A stretch of 64,000 nt of DNA from Mesorhizobium helmanticense (GTDB taxonomy: Bacteria > Pseudomonadota > Alphaproteobacteria > Rhizobiales > Rhizobiaceae), in assembly GCF_003034915.1 (NCBI RefSeq), contig NZ_PZJX01000058.1:1-64000 (forward strand), in the 5' to 3' direction. The notes beneath the pieces are model-generated. The model did no database searches, had not been told where the DNA came from, and saw only the letters and a program-made list of their open reading frames with translations. A program made the position numbers and the translations under genes. Of the stretch, positions 54,672-63,291 are shown piece after piece (the first letter of the stretch is position 1; each line of letters begins with the position of its first letter).

Positions 54672-55484
54672 ATGACTGGTGCGACGACGACCTGTTTCCT
54701 CTGCCTGCAATGCGGCGTCCAGTTCGCCCCCAGCGAAGCGCCGCCGGAATGTTGTCCCGTGTGTGAGGACGAGCGGCAATATGTGCGCTGGGAAGGCCAG
54801 GCCTGGATCACGCCGGAAGTGCTCGCGGCGGGGCATCGGCTCGTAATGAAGGACGACGCCGGCGTGCTCGCCTTCGGCATCGAGCCACGCTTTGCCATCG
54901 GCCAGCGGGCGCTTCTGGTCGAAACGCCGCACGGCAATGTGCTGTGGGACTGCATCTCGATGGTCAGCGATGAGGCGGTGGCCGAGATCAACCGGCGAGG
55001 CGGCCTTGCCGCGATCGCCATCTCGCACTGCCACTTCTATTCGGCGATGGTCGAGTGGAGCGACGCCTTTGGCGGCGTGCCGATCTATCTGCACGCCGAT
55101 GACCGCAAATGGATCATGCGGCCACATCCGGCGATCATCGCTTGGGAGGGCGAAACGCGGGCCATAAACCCTTCGCTGACGCTTATCCGCTGCGGCGGCC
55201 ATTTTGCCGGCAGCCAGGTGCTGCACTGGAAGCGCGACGATGGCAACGCCATGCTGACCGGCGATACGGTGCAGGTGGCGCCGACGCGCCGCCATGTCAG
55301 TTTCATGTACAGCTACCCGAACCAGATTCCGCTCAATGCGGCGGCCGTGTCCCGCATTGCAGCGGCGCTGGAACCGTTCAAGTTCGACCATATCTATGGC
55401 GCATGGTGGAACCAGAACGTCATCGGCGACGCAAGGACAGCATTCAAGGCATCCGTCGCGCGCTACCTCGCGGCGATCGCCTGA
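54672..55484 (+). CDS. MBL-fold protein with N-terminal zinc ribbon
   Basis: The 270-residue protein opens with two Cys pairs (CFLCLQCG and CCPVC), a small zinc ribbon. The metallo-beta-lactamase-like domain follows: AIAISHCHFYSAMVEWSDAF at the site of HxHxDH, but the Asp/His after the first two His are replaced by Tyr/Ser. GGHFAGSQVLHW and MLTGDTVQV follow, the latter with a metal-ligand Asp. The active site is therefore incomplete on one metal. It is 9 bases after the VWA gene. Confidence 0.85.
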   Translation: MTGATTTCFLCLQCGVQFAPSEAPPECCPVCEDERQYVRWEGQAWITPEVLAAGHRLVMKDDAGVLAFGIEPRFAIGQRALLVETPHGNVLWDCISMVSDEAVAEINRRGGLAAIAISHCHFYSAMVEWSDAFGGVPIYLHADDRKWIMRPHPAIIAWEGETRAINPSLTLIRCGGHFAGSQVLHWKRDDGNAMLTGDTVQVAPTRRHVSFMYSYPNQIPLNAAAVSRIAAALEPFKFDHIYGAWWNQNVIGDARTAFKASVARYLAAIA

Positions 55485-55596
55485 GCAAACCTATGCGGGA
55501 TGATCGAAAATGCGGGCAAACGCCGTAACAAATGCCTATCTTCATCCGAATATGACTTGCAACCAAGAACGAGCCGCCAAGGCTGAGGAGATTTCA

Positions 55597-56001
55597 ATGG
55601 ACACCCACGCCTATCCCGTTACCCGTACCGATGCCGAGTGGCGCACCCGGCTCACACCGGAGCAATATGCGGTCATGCGCGGCCATGGCACCGAGCGGCC
55701 GGGAAGCTGCGCCCTGCTCTACGAGAAGCGCGCCGGCACCTTTTCCTGCGTCGGCTGCGACCAGCCGCTGTTCGAATCCAAGCTGAAGTTCGAGAGCGGC
55801 ACCGGCTGGCCGAGCTTCAACGATCCGGTGCCCGGTTCGGTCGAGACCACGACCGACCGCAGCTACGGCATGGTCCGCACCGAATGCCACTGCGCCCGCT
55901 GCGGCAGCCATCTCGGCCACGTCTTCGAGGACGGCCCGCCGCCGACCGGCCTGCGCTACTGCATCAACGGCGTGGCGCTGAAATTCGAGCCGGCCGCCTG
56001 A
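55597..56001 (+). CDS. msrB: Peptide methionine-R-sulfoxide reductase
   Basis: The 134-residue protein has the zinc Cys pairs CVGCDQPLF and CARCGSHLGH, the substrate stretch FESGTGWPSF and the catalytic Cys in RYCINGVALKF. ATG 55597 follows GAGGAG. It repairs oxidised methionine. It lies 112 bases after the MBL gene with a terminator behind. Confidence 0.96.
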   Translation: MDTHAYPVTRTDAEWRTRLTPEQYAVMRGHGTERPGSCALLYEKRAGTFSCVGCDQPLFESKLKFESGTGWPSFNDPVPGSVETTTDRSYGMVRTECHCARCGSHLGHVFEDGPPPTGLRYCINGVALKFEPAA

Positions 56002-56026
56002 ACCGCGTTTCGATCGTCACCTTTGC

Positions 56027-56052
56027 AAAGGGCGGCTTCGGCCGCCCTTTTT
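56027..56052 (+). terminator. Terminator of msrB
   Basis: AAAGGGCGGC and GCCGCCCTTT form a perfect 10-bp stem with a TTCG tetraloop, then TT. It lies 25 bases after the stop and touches the end of the convergent membrane-protein gene. Confidence 0.92.
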
Positions 56053-56363
56053 CATGCCACCACCACCAGGATCAGCCACAGCACGGCACCGATCATCATC
56101 AGCGAGGCCTTGAAGCCGCCGGACCTTTCCGCGCTTCGCCAGACGGCGAGGGTGAGAAAGATGTTGTAGGGCACCGGCGCGAAATGCACGGCCAGAACCA
56201 GTGCCAGCGGCAGCTTCAGCCCGAGCAGGATCAACGCCAGCACCGACGCTGCAACGTTGATGGCCGTGCCGACGACAACTAGGTCGCGCCAGAACAACCT
56301 GTCGAGCGGCGCCGGGCCATGCCAGCGTGAGCGGAAGAACGATCTGACGCCCTCTGGGAACAC
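56052..56363 (-). CDS. Three-helix membrane protein of unknown function
   Basis: The 103-residue protein has helices near 28-50, 52-75 (LKLPLALVLAVHFAPVPYNIFL) and 85-103 (LMMIGAVLWLILVVVA). I do not recognise the family. Its start lies 7 bases after the stop of the following gene on the same strand, so the two are probably an operon. Confidence 0.72.
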   Translation of the reverse strand: MFPEGVRSFFRSRWHGPAPLDRLFWRDLVVVGTAINVAASVLALILLGLKLPLALVLAVHFAPVPYNIFLTLAVWRSAERSGGFKASLMMIGAVLWLILVVVA

Positions 56364-56370
56364 CGGCGAT

Positions 56371-56811
56371 CTATCCCTCTCCCAGAACCTCGATCACGGC
56401 GCGTTCGACGCGCGAAGCCTCCGTCACCAGCCAGTCGGCCATCGCCGGCCAATTGTCCTCGGCAAAGCAGTTCACCCGCCACATCGAATTGATGCCGAGG
56501 CCCTGGCAACTCTGTTCCGGCCTGAGCTTCAACCTGTCTTCGATCGCCGGCTGGAAGGGCTTCAACCGCGACCAGGCGTCCGTGGCACCGAACTTCTCGT
56601 TGCGGCCGAAGAAGACCCCGACATGGTTCTGCGCCGGCGCGACATACATGGAAAGAACCAACGCGAAGTCGGGCAGCCCGCGCTGCCAGAACCAGGGTCC
56701 GCGCCGCGCCATCAGGGCTCTTTCTTCCGGATGCCGTTCCGCGAACAGCTCCCAGAAGCCGCGTTGGCGGAATTCAGAGGCGCGGCGGGCGCCAAAGTCG
56801 AATTCGCTCAT
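56371..56811 (-). CDS. Cytoplasmic protein of unknown function
   Basis: The 146-residue protein begins MSEFDFGARRASEFRQRGF and is rich in Trp, Phe and Arg (GPWFWQRGLPDFALVLSMYVAP, HVGVFFGRNEKFG, INSMWRVNCFAEDNWPAMADWL). It has no signal or membrane helix. It resembles small conserved alphaproteobacterial proteins I cannot name. It lies 50 bases after gapR on the same strand. Confidence 0.75.
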   Translation of the reverse strand: MSEFDFGARRASEFRQRGFWELFAERHPEERALMARRGPWFWQRGLPDFALVLSMYVAPAQNHVGVFFGRNEKFGATDAWSRLKPFQPAIEDRLKLRPEQSCQGLGINSMWRVNCFAEDNWPAMADWLVTEASRVERAVIEVLGEG

Positions 56812-56861
56812 GGTTCGACCCGTTGAGGGCGCCGCAACCGGCGCCCAGGCTGTTGCCAGCC

Positions 56862-57122
56862 TTACACCATGCCGAGTGCGGCCTTGTACAGGTCGAGGAT
56901 GGTTTCCTCTTCCTGACGCTCCGCCTGATCCTTCTTGCGCAGCCGGATGATCGACCGCATTGCCTTGGTGTCGAAGCCGGTGCCCTTGGCCTCGGCGAAC
57001 ACTTCCTTGATGTCGTCGGAAATGGTCTTCTTTTCTTCCTCGAGCCGCTCGATGCGCTCGATGAAGGCGCGCAACTGGCCGGCGGCAACAGTCTGGCTGG
57101 TCTCGGTGATGTCGTCGGCCAT
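56862..57122 (-). CDS. gapR: Nucleoid-associated protein GapR (DUF2312)
   Basis: GapR in Caulobacter clamps overtwisted, AT-rich DNA ahead of forks and RNA polymerase and aids topoisomerases. The 86-residue helical protein is family-typical: [50 protein letters not shown]. The frame extends to 57172 in another phase, which is a shadow. GAGAGAAA lies before the ATG. It is another cell-cycle-linked gene in this window. Confidence 0.93.
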   Translation of the reverse strand: MADDITETSQTVAAGQLRAFIERIERLEEEKKTISDDIKEVFAEAKGTGFDTKAMRSIIRLRKKDQAERQEEETILDLYKAALGMV

Positions 57123-57303
57123 TTTCTCTCCGCTTCGTTTTTCATGCCGCGACTCGGATGAACAGGCGGCAAATTTGAGCGGGTTCGATGCCCGACCGCG
57201 CGCGGCGGGTCAAGCCGTTATCGATGTGGCAGGAGGGGTTAGGCACACCCCAAGGTGTGTTGAGATTGAGGGCAGATCAGCATCACCTGAATATCAACGC
57301 ACC

Positions 57304-60300
57304 TTACCCGAAGGCGATCAGCAGATCCTTCGCATCGATCTGATCGCCGGCCTTGACCAGCACTTCAGCGATCGTACCGTCGCGCTCGGCATGCAGCGCC
57401 GTCTCCATCTTCATCGCCTCGATCGACAGAAGCACATCGCCGGCCTTGACCGCCTGGCCGGCGGTGACCGCAAGTGCGGAGACGACGCCCGGCATCGGCG
57501 CGCCGACATGCGCCTCGTTGCCGGGCTCTGCCTTGCGCCGCGCCTTGGCCGCGGAGGCGCCATGCGCGCGGTCCGGCACCTTGACGCGACGCGGCTGACC
57601 GTTGAGCTCGAAGAACACGGTGACCATGCCCTTTTCGTCGACGTCGCCGATGGCGAGGCACCGCACCACAAGTGTCTTACCCTTTTCGATGTCGACGAAG
57701 ATCTCATCCTCCGGCTTCATGCCATAGAAATAGGTCGGCGTCGGCAGCACGCTGACCGGCCCGTAGGTTTCCTGCGCGGCGGCGAAGTCGGTGAAGACTT
57801 TCGGATACATCAGCCAAGAGGCGAATTCATATTCTGAGAGCTTGCGCTCGAGTTTTTCCTCGATCTCCTTGCGGCTCGCCTTGAGGTTGGCCGCTTTCAG
57901 AAGCGAGCCCGGCCGCGCCGTGATCGGCTTGTCACCTTTCAGCACCTTCTTCTGCAGTTTCTCGGGCCAGCCGCCGGGCGACTGGCCGAGATCGCCGCGC
58001 AGCATCGAGACGACCGAATCCGGGAAGGCGATATCCTTGTTCGGGTTTTCGACATCGGCGACGGTCAGGTCCTGGCTCACCATCATCAGCGCCATGTCGC
58101 CGACGACCTTGGAAGACGGCGTCACCTTGACGATGTCGCCGAACATCAGATTGACGTCGTGATAGGTCTGCGCCACCTCGTGCCAGCGCGTCTCCAGCCC
58201 AAGCGAGCGCGCCTGTTCCTTGAGGTTGGTGAACTGCCCACCCGGCATCTCGTGCAGATAGACTTCCGACGCCGGTCCCTTCAAATCGCTCTCGAACGCG
58301 GCATACTGGTTGCGCACCGCTTCCCAGTAGAACGAGATCTTGCGGATCCATTGCGGGTCGAGGCCGGGATCCCGCTCGGTGCCCTTCAGCGCCTCGACGA
58401 TCGAGCCAAGGCAAGGCTGCGAGGTGTTGCCCGAGAAGGAGTCCATCGCCGCGTCGATGGCGTCGACGCCACTCTCCACCGCCGCCAGCACCGTCGCCGC
58501 CGACAGGCCCGACGTGTCGTGCGTATGGAAATGGATTGGCAAATCCGTCTCATCGCGCAGCGCCTTGAACAGCGCGCGGGCAGCACTCGGCTTGAGCAAA
58601 CCAGCCATGTCCTTGACCGCGATGATATGGGCGCCTGCCGCTTGCAGCTCCTTGGCCAGCCCGACATAGTATTTTAGGTCGTACTTGGCCCGCGCCGGAT
58701 CGAGTATGTCGCCGGTGTAGCAGATCGCCGCCTCTATCAGTTTGCCCTCGGCGCCAACCGCGTCCATGGCGACGCGCATGTTGTCGACCCAGTTCAGGCA
58801 ATCGAACACTCGGAACAGATCGATGCCGCCGGCAGCGGCCTGTTTGACGAAATGCTGGACGACATTGTCGGGATAGTTGGTGTAGCCGACGCCGTTGGCG
58901 CCGCGCAAAAGCATTTGCAGCAACAGATTGGGCGCGGCGTCACGCACCAGCGACAGCCGCTCCCACGGATCCTCGGTGAGGAAGCGCATGGCGACGTCGA
59001 ACGTCGCGCCGCCCCAGCATTCGAGCGACAAAAGCTGCGGCAGAGCGCGCGCATAGGTGCTGGCAATGCCGGCGATGTCATAAGTGCGCACGCGCGTCGC
59101 AAGCAGGGATTGGTGCCCGTCGCGCATCGTCGTGTCGGTGACCAACACCTCTTTCTGCGCGCGCATCCAGGCCGCGAATTTCTCCGGCCCGAGCGCGTCG
59201 AGCTTCTGCTTGCTGCCGCCGGGCACGTTGCCGTTGAGGTAAGGCACAACGGGTGCCGCCGCATCGGCCTTCGGCTGCGGCCGGCCGCGCGTTTCGGGAT
59301 GGCCGTTGACCGAGACGTCGGCCAGATAGTTGATGAGTTTGGTCGCGCGGTCCTGCCGCTTCACGCTGGCAAACAGTTCCGGCGTCGTGTCGATGAACTT
59401 GGTCGTATAGGAATTGTCGGCGAAGCTCGGGTGATTGATGATCGCTTCGAGAAAGGTAAGGTTGGTGGCTACGCCGCGGATGCGAAACTCGCGCAGCGCC
59501 CGGTTCATGCGGGCAATGGTCTCGGCCGGCGTCGGCGCCCACGCCGTCACCTTCTCCAGCAGCGGATCATAGAAGCGGGTAATCACCGCGCCCGAATAGG
59601 CGGTGCCGCCATCGAGGCGGATGCCGAAGCCCGTCGCGCCGCGATAGGCGGTGATGCGGCCATAGTCCGGGATGAAATTATGCTCGGGATCTTCGGTGGT
59701 GATGCGGCACTGCAATGCATGGCCGTTCAGCCGGATGTCCTTCTGCGCCGGCACGCCCGATTCAGCCGTGCCGATGGCGAAGCCGTCGAGGATGTGGATC
59801 TGCGCCTTGACGATGTCGATGCCGGTCACCTGCTCGGTGACGGTGTGCTCGACCTGGATGCGCGGATTGACCTCGATGAAATAGAATTTGCCGCTGTCGG
59901 CATCCTGCAGGAATTCGACCGTGCCGGCGCCGACATAGCTTGTCTCGCGGGCGATCTTCAGCGCGTAGCCGCAAAGCTCCTCGCGCAGAGACTGCTCGAG
60001 ATAAGGCGCCGGCGCCCGCTCGACCACCTTCTGGTTGCGGCGCTGGATGGAACAGTCGCGCTCGAACAGATGCACGGCATTGCCATGTGTGTCGCCAAGC
60101 ACCTGCACCTCGACATGGCGGGCGCGTTCGATCAGCTTTTCGAGATAGACCTCGTCCTTGCCGAACGCGGCTTTAGCCTCACGCTTGCCTTCCGTGACTT
60201 CCCGGGCAAGGTCGGCCTCGGAGCGAATGGCGCGCATGCCGCGCCCGCCGCCGCCCCAGGATGCCTTCAGCATCACCGGGTAGCCGACCTCCTTGGCCAG

Positions 60301-60762
60301 TTTCTTGACCGCCTCCATGTCGTCGGGCAACGGATCGGTAGCAGGGATCACCGGCACGCCGACCTCGATCGCCAGATTGCGCGCCGCGACCTTGTTGCCG
60401 AGCCGGCGCATCGTCTCCGGCCTGGGGCCGATGAAAACGATGCCGGCTTGGGCGCAGGCTTCGGCGAATTCAGGGCTTTCCGACAAAAGCCCATAGCCCG
60501 GATGGATGGCGTCGGCGCCCGAAAGCCTGGCGACACGGATCACTTCCTCGATCGACAGATAGCTTTCGATCGGCCCCATGTCCCGGTTGAGGTGCGGCCC
60601 GCGTCCGACCTGATAGCTTTCGTCGGCCTTGAAGCGGTGCAGCGAGTATTTGTCCTCTTCGGCCCAGATCGCCACGGTCTTGAGGCCGAGCTCGTTGGCC
60701 GCGCGAAAGACGCGGATGGCGATTTCGGACCGGTTGGCGACAAGGATCTTCGTGATTGCCAA
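57304..60762 (-). CDS. pyc: Pyruvate carboxylase
   Basis: Pyc makes oxaloacetate from pyruvate, bicarbonate and ATP with biotin. Biotin carboxylase (residues 1-450) has KILVANRSEIAIRVFRAA and KASWGGGGRGMR. The carboxyltransferase (550-830) has DTTMRDGHQSLLATRVRT and FHTHDTSG. The biotin carboxyl carrier ends the protein, with the biotinylated Lys in SIEAMKMETALHA. I take a TTG at 60762 (reading AITKILVANRS after the start), preceded by GGAG at 8 bases, giving 1152 residues. An ATG at 60801 would add 13 unlikely residues. It is transcribed alone. Confidence 0.96.
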   Translation of the reverse strand: MAITKILVANRSEIAIRVFRAANELGLKTVAIWAEEDKYSLHRFKADESYQVGRGPHLNRDMGPIESYLSIEEVIRVARLSGADAIHPGYGLLSESPEFAEACAQAGIVFIGPRPETMRRLGNKVAARNLAIEVGVPVIPATDPLPDDMEAVKKLAKEVGYPVMLKASWGGGGRGMRAIRSEADLAREVTEGKREAKAAFGKDEVYLEKLIERARHVEVQVLGDTHGNAVHLFERDCSIQRRNQKVVERAPAPYLEQSLREELCGYALKIARETSYVGAGTVEFLQDADSGKFYFIEVNPRIQVEHTVTEQVTGIDIVKAQIHILDGFAIGTAESGVPAQKDIRLNGHALQCRITTEDPEHNFIPDYGRITAYRGATGFGIRLDGGTAYSGAVITRFYDPLLEKVTAWAPTPAETIARMNRALREFRIRGVATNLTFLEAIINHPSFADNSYTTKFIDTTPELFASVKRQDRATKLINYLADVSVNGHPETRGRPQPKADAAAPVVPYLNGNVPGGSKQKLDALGPEKFAAWMRAQKEVLVTDTTMRDGHQSLLATRVRTYDIAGIASTYARALPQLLSLECWGGATFDVAMRFLTEDPWERLSLVRDAAPNLLLQMLLRGANGVGYTNYPDNVVQHFVKQAAAGGIDLFRVFDCLNWVDNMRVAMDAVGAEGKLIEAAICYTGDILDPARAKYDLKYYVGLAKELQAAGAHIIAVKDMAGLLKPSAARALFKALRDETDLPIHFHTHDTSGLSAATVLAAVESGVDAIDAAMDSFSGNTSQPCLGSIVEALKGTERDPGLDPQWIRKISFYWEAVRNQYAAFESDLKGPASEVYLHEMPGGQFTNLKEQARSLGLETRWHEVAQTYHDVNLMFGDIVKVTPSSKVVGDMALMMVSQDLTVADVENPNKDIAFPDSVVSMLRGDLGQSPGGWPEKLQKKVLKGDKPITARPGSLLKAANLKASRKEIEEKLERKLSEYEFASWLMYPKVFTDFAAAQETYGPVSVLPTPTYFYGMKPEDEIFVDIEKGKTLVVRCLAIGDVDEKGMVTVFFELNGQPRRVKVPDRAHGASAAKARRKAEPGNEAHVGAPMPGVVSALAVTAGQAVKAGDVLLSIEAMKMETALHAERDGTIAEVLVKAGDQIDAKDLLIAFG

Positions 60763-60888
60763 GGACAAGGCTCCGGATATGGAGGGATGGGGCTGAGGCA
60801 ATGATTAGCGTGAAAATGCTGCAGTGCAAACAAAATCGCACGACATCTAAACCGATTTAAATTGATTGTTTGCGCCATCAACGAAAAA

Positions 60889-60913
60889 TGCCCGGCGCGA
60901 GGCGCCGGGCATT
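60889..60913 (-). terminator. Terminator of livK
   Basis: ATGCCCGGCGC and GCGCCGGGCAT form an 11-bp perfect stem with a GAG loop, followed by TTTTTCG on the minus strand, 23 bases after the livK stop. Confidence 0.93.
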
Positions 60914-60935
60914 CGAATTGTCGTCGCCGACAGGC

Positions 60936-62054
60936 TTACATCTTCTGGATGTAGGTGTACTTGCCGTCGTCGCCCTTCTTCCATTCGTACATGACGTAGC
61001 CGGGCAGCGTCGGATCGCCCTTCGCGTCATAGGAAAGGTCGCCCAGCACGGTCTTGAACGGGCCCTTTTCGTGAAGCGCCTTGGCGACTTCCTGCGGATC
61101 GTTCGACTTGGCGGCCGTGGCGGCTGCGGCAATCGCTTGCGTCGCGGCATAGGAGTAGAGCGTGTATGCCTCGGGCTCGAAGCCCTGGGCGCGGAACTTC
61201 TCGACGAGTTCCTTGTTGGCTGGGATCAGGCGCGGATCCGGGCCGAACGTGTTCAGCGTACCCGCGACCGCGTCGCCGGCGATCGAGGCCAGCTCGTTCG
61301 ACACGATGCCGTCGCCGGAGACCAGCGTTGCCTTGAGGCCCTGGTCAGCCGCCTGGCGGATGATCAGGCCGGCTTCGGTGTGCAGGCCGCCCCAATAGAT
61401 GATGGAAACGCCGGCTTCCTTCATCTTGGCGATCAGCGCCGAGAAGTCCTTGTCGCCGACATTGACGCCTTCGTACATGACTTCCGTCAGGCCGGCTGCG
61501 TTCATCGCCTTCTTGGTTTCATCGGCAAGGCCCTGTCCATAGGTCGTCTTGTCGTGGATAACCGCGATCTTGGCGTCCTTGAAGTTCGTGGCGAGGTAAG
61601 CACCAGCGATGCTGCCCTGCTGGTCGTCGCGTCCGCAGGTGCGGAACGTGTTCCACAGGCCACGCTCGGTGAACTGCGGGTTGGTCGCGGCCGGCGTGAT
61701 TTCGAGGATGCCGTTTTCGGCATAGACTTCCGACGCCGGGATCGAGACGCCCGAGTTGAAGTGGCCGACCACGAACTTGACGCCGTCGCCGACGAACTTG
61801 TTGGCGACCGAGATGCCCTGCTTCGGATCGGAGACGTCGTCGCCGATCGAAAGCTTGATCTGCTCGCCATTGATGCCGCCGGCCGCATTGATGTCGGCGA
61901 CAGCCGCTTCGGCGCCCTTCTGCAATTGCGCACCGAAGGCGGCGTTCGGACCGGTGATCGGACCGGCGACGCCGATCAGTACGTCAGCCCACGCGCTGCC
62001 GCCGAACGCGACAAGCGCGGTCAGGGCGACGGCGGACAAAAGTGATTTTCTCAT
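60936..62054 (-). CDS. livK: Branched-chain amino-acid ABC transporter substrate-binding protein
   Basis: Start 62054 ([23 protein letters not shown]) with GGGAGCG in front gives a signal peptide and 372 residues. The mature part begins [18 protein letters not shown], the Leu/Ile/Val-binding fold. Also seen: [37 protein letters not shown], with the ligand-contacting Ser/Thr region, and [12 protein letters not shown]. It is the last gene of the liv run, after DUF6867. Confidence 0.95.
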   Translation of the reverse strand: MRKSLLSAVALTALVAFGGSAWADVLIGVAGPITGPNAAFGAQLQKGAEAAVADINAAGGINGEQIKLSIGDDVSDPKQGISVANKFVGDGVKFVVGHFNSGVSIPASEVYAENGILEITPAATNPQFTERGLWNTFRTCGRDDQQGSIAGAYLATNFKDAKIAVIHDKTTYGQGLADETKKAMNAAGLTEVMYEGVNVGDKDFSALIAKMKEAGVSIIYWGGLHTEAGLIIRQAADQGLKATLVSGDGIVSNELASIAGDAVAGTLNTFGPDPRLIPANKELVEKFRAQGFEPEAYTLYSYAATQAIAAAATAAKSNDPQEVAKALHEKGPFKTVLGDLSYDAKGDPTLPGYVMYEWKKGDDGKYTYIQKM

Positions 62055-62193
62055 GTAAAACGCTCCCATTTACGGAGTGGGCGTGAATGATGCTTTCATG
62101 CGATGCCCACTCTTACTCGCAGAAAGCGTACTTTGCCGATTTTCAGGCACTTGTCACGCCGATTCATTTTCGAAACGGCGTTAATGATGAACG

Positions 62194-62544
62194 TCAACCT
62201 TTTGGTTTCCAGCTCAAAAGCGATGCTCTTTCGTAGAGCCAATTATACTGTGTCACCATCTGATTGGTGCGCGTGTATTGATAGCCGATGAAGCCCAATA
62301 TCATCAGCACGATAGTGTCGACGACATAGTAATGCAGCGAGAACATCGTGCCGTTGAACAGCGCGTGATGGATGAACCTTACAGCGAGGCCGAGGCCAAG
62401 CAGGTAGGCGAACAGCTGGAGGAAGCTGCGCCATGTCTGGGCGCTGGCCTTGCCCGTCATCCATGCCGCCCAGCCGCCGAGCAGGCAGGTGACGAAGAAG
62501 AACTGCCAGATCGAGGGTTCCTCGTAGAGAATGCCCTGCATCAC
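62194..62544 (-). CDS. DUF6867-like membrane protein of the liv cluster
   Basis: The 116-residue protein has three helices: SIWQFFFVTCLLGGWAAWMTG, FLQLFAYLLGLGLAVRFIH and YVVDTIVLMILGFIGY. Proteins of this type sit between livF and the binding protein in many Rhizobiales. A role in transporter assembly is guessed from position only. It starts 15 bases after livF. Confidence 0.85.
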   Translation of the reverse strand: MMQGILYEEPSIWQFFFVTCLLGGWAAWMTGKASAQTWRSFLQLFAYLLGLGLAVRFIHHALFNGTMFSLHYYVVDTIVLMILGFIGYQYTRTNQMVTQYNWLYERASLLSWKPKG

Positions 62545-62559
62545 TTAAGACTCCTGAAC

Positions 62560-63291
62560 TCAGTGGTGGCCGCCTTCGAGATAGGCGGCGCGCACTTCCG
62601 GATTGGCGAGCAGCTCCTTGCCGGTGCCGCTCATCGTCACATTGCCGTTGACCATGACATAGCCGCGCGTGGCGAGCTTCAGCGCGCCGAACGCATTCTG
62701 CTCGACCAGGAACACGGTCAGCCCCTGCGTACGGTTCAGCTCGCGGATGGCGTCGAAGATCTGCTTGACGATCAGCGGCGCCAGACCGAGCGACGGCTCG
62801 TCGAGCAGGAGCAGCTTCGGCCGCGCCATCAGCGCGCGCGCGATCGACAGCATCTGCTGCTCGCCGCCCGACAGCGTGCCGCCGCGCTGGGCGATGCGTT
62901 CCTTCAGCCGCGGGAACAGCGTGAACACCTTCTCGACGTCCTCGTCATAGTGCTTGAGGTTGTCGAGGCTGGCGCCCATCTGCAGATTTTCCATCACCGT
63001 CATGCGCGGGAAGATGCGCCGGCCCTCCGGCGACTGGGCGATACGCATGCGCGCGATCTCGTGGGTCGGCAACTGGGTGATGTCGGTGCCGGCGAAGGTG
63101 ATCGTGCCCGCGCGGGCCCGTGGCGCACCGAAAATGGTCATCATCAGCGTCGACTTGCCGGCGCCGTTGGCGCCGATCAGCGCCACGATCTCGCCTTGCT
63201 TGACGGTGACATCGACACCGTTCAGCGCCCGGATGTTGCCGTAGTAGGTCTGCACGCCCTTGATATCGAGCAGCGTTGTCCCGGCCATCAC
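62560..63291 (-). CDS. livF: Branched-chain amino-acid ABC transporter ATP-binding protein LivF
   Basis: The 243-residue ATPase has Walker A GANGAGKSTLMM, signature TLSGGEQQMLSIARAL, Walker B LLLLDEPSLGLAP and H-loop FLVEQNAFGA. The early VQTYYGNIRALNGVDVTV is typical of LivF rather than LivG. It overlaps the gene upstream by 4 bases, an operon. Confidence 0.96.
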   Translation of the reverse strand: MMAGTTLLDIKGVQTYYGNIRALNGVDVTVKQGEIVALIGANGAGKSTLMMTIFGAPRARAGTITFAGTDITQLPTHEIARMRIAQSPEGRRIFPRMTVMENLQMGASLDNLKHYDEDVEKVFTLFPRLKERIAQRGGTLSGGEQQMLSIARALMARPKLLLLDEPSLGLAPLIVKQIFDAIRELNRTQGLTVFLVEQNAFGALKLATRGYVMVNGNVTMSGTGKELLANPEVRAAYLEGGHH

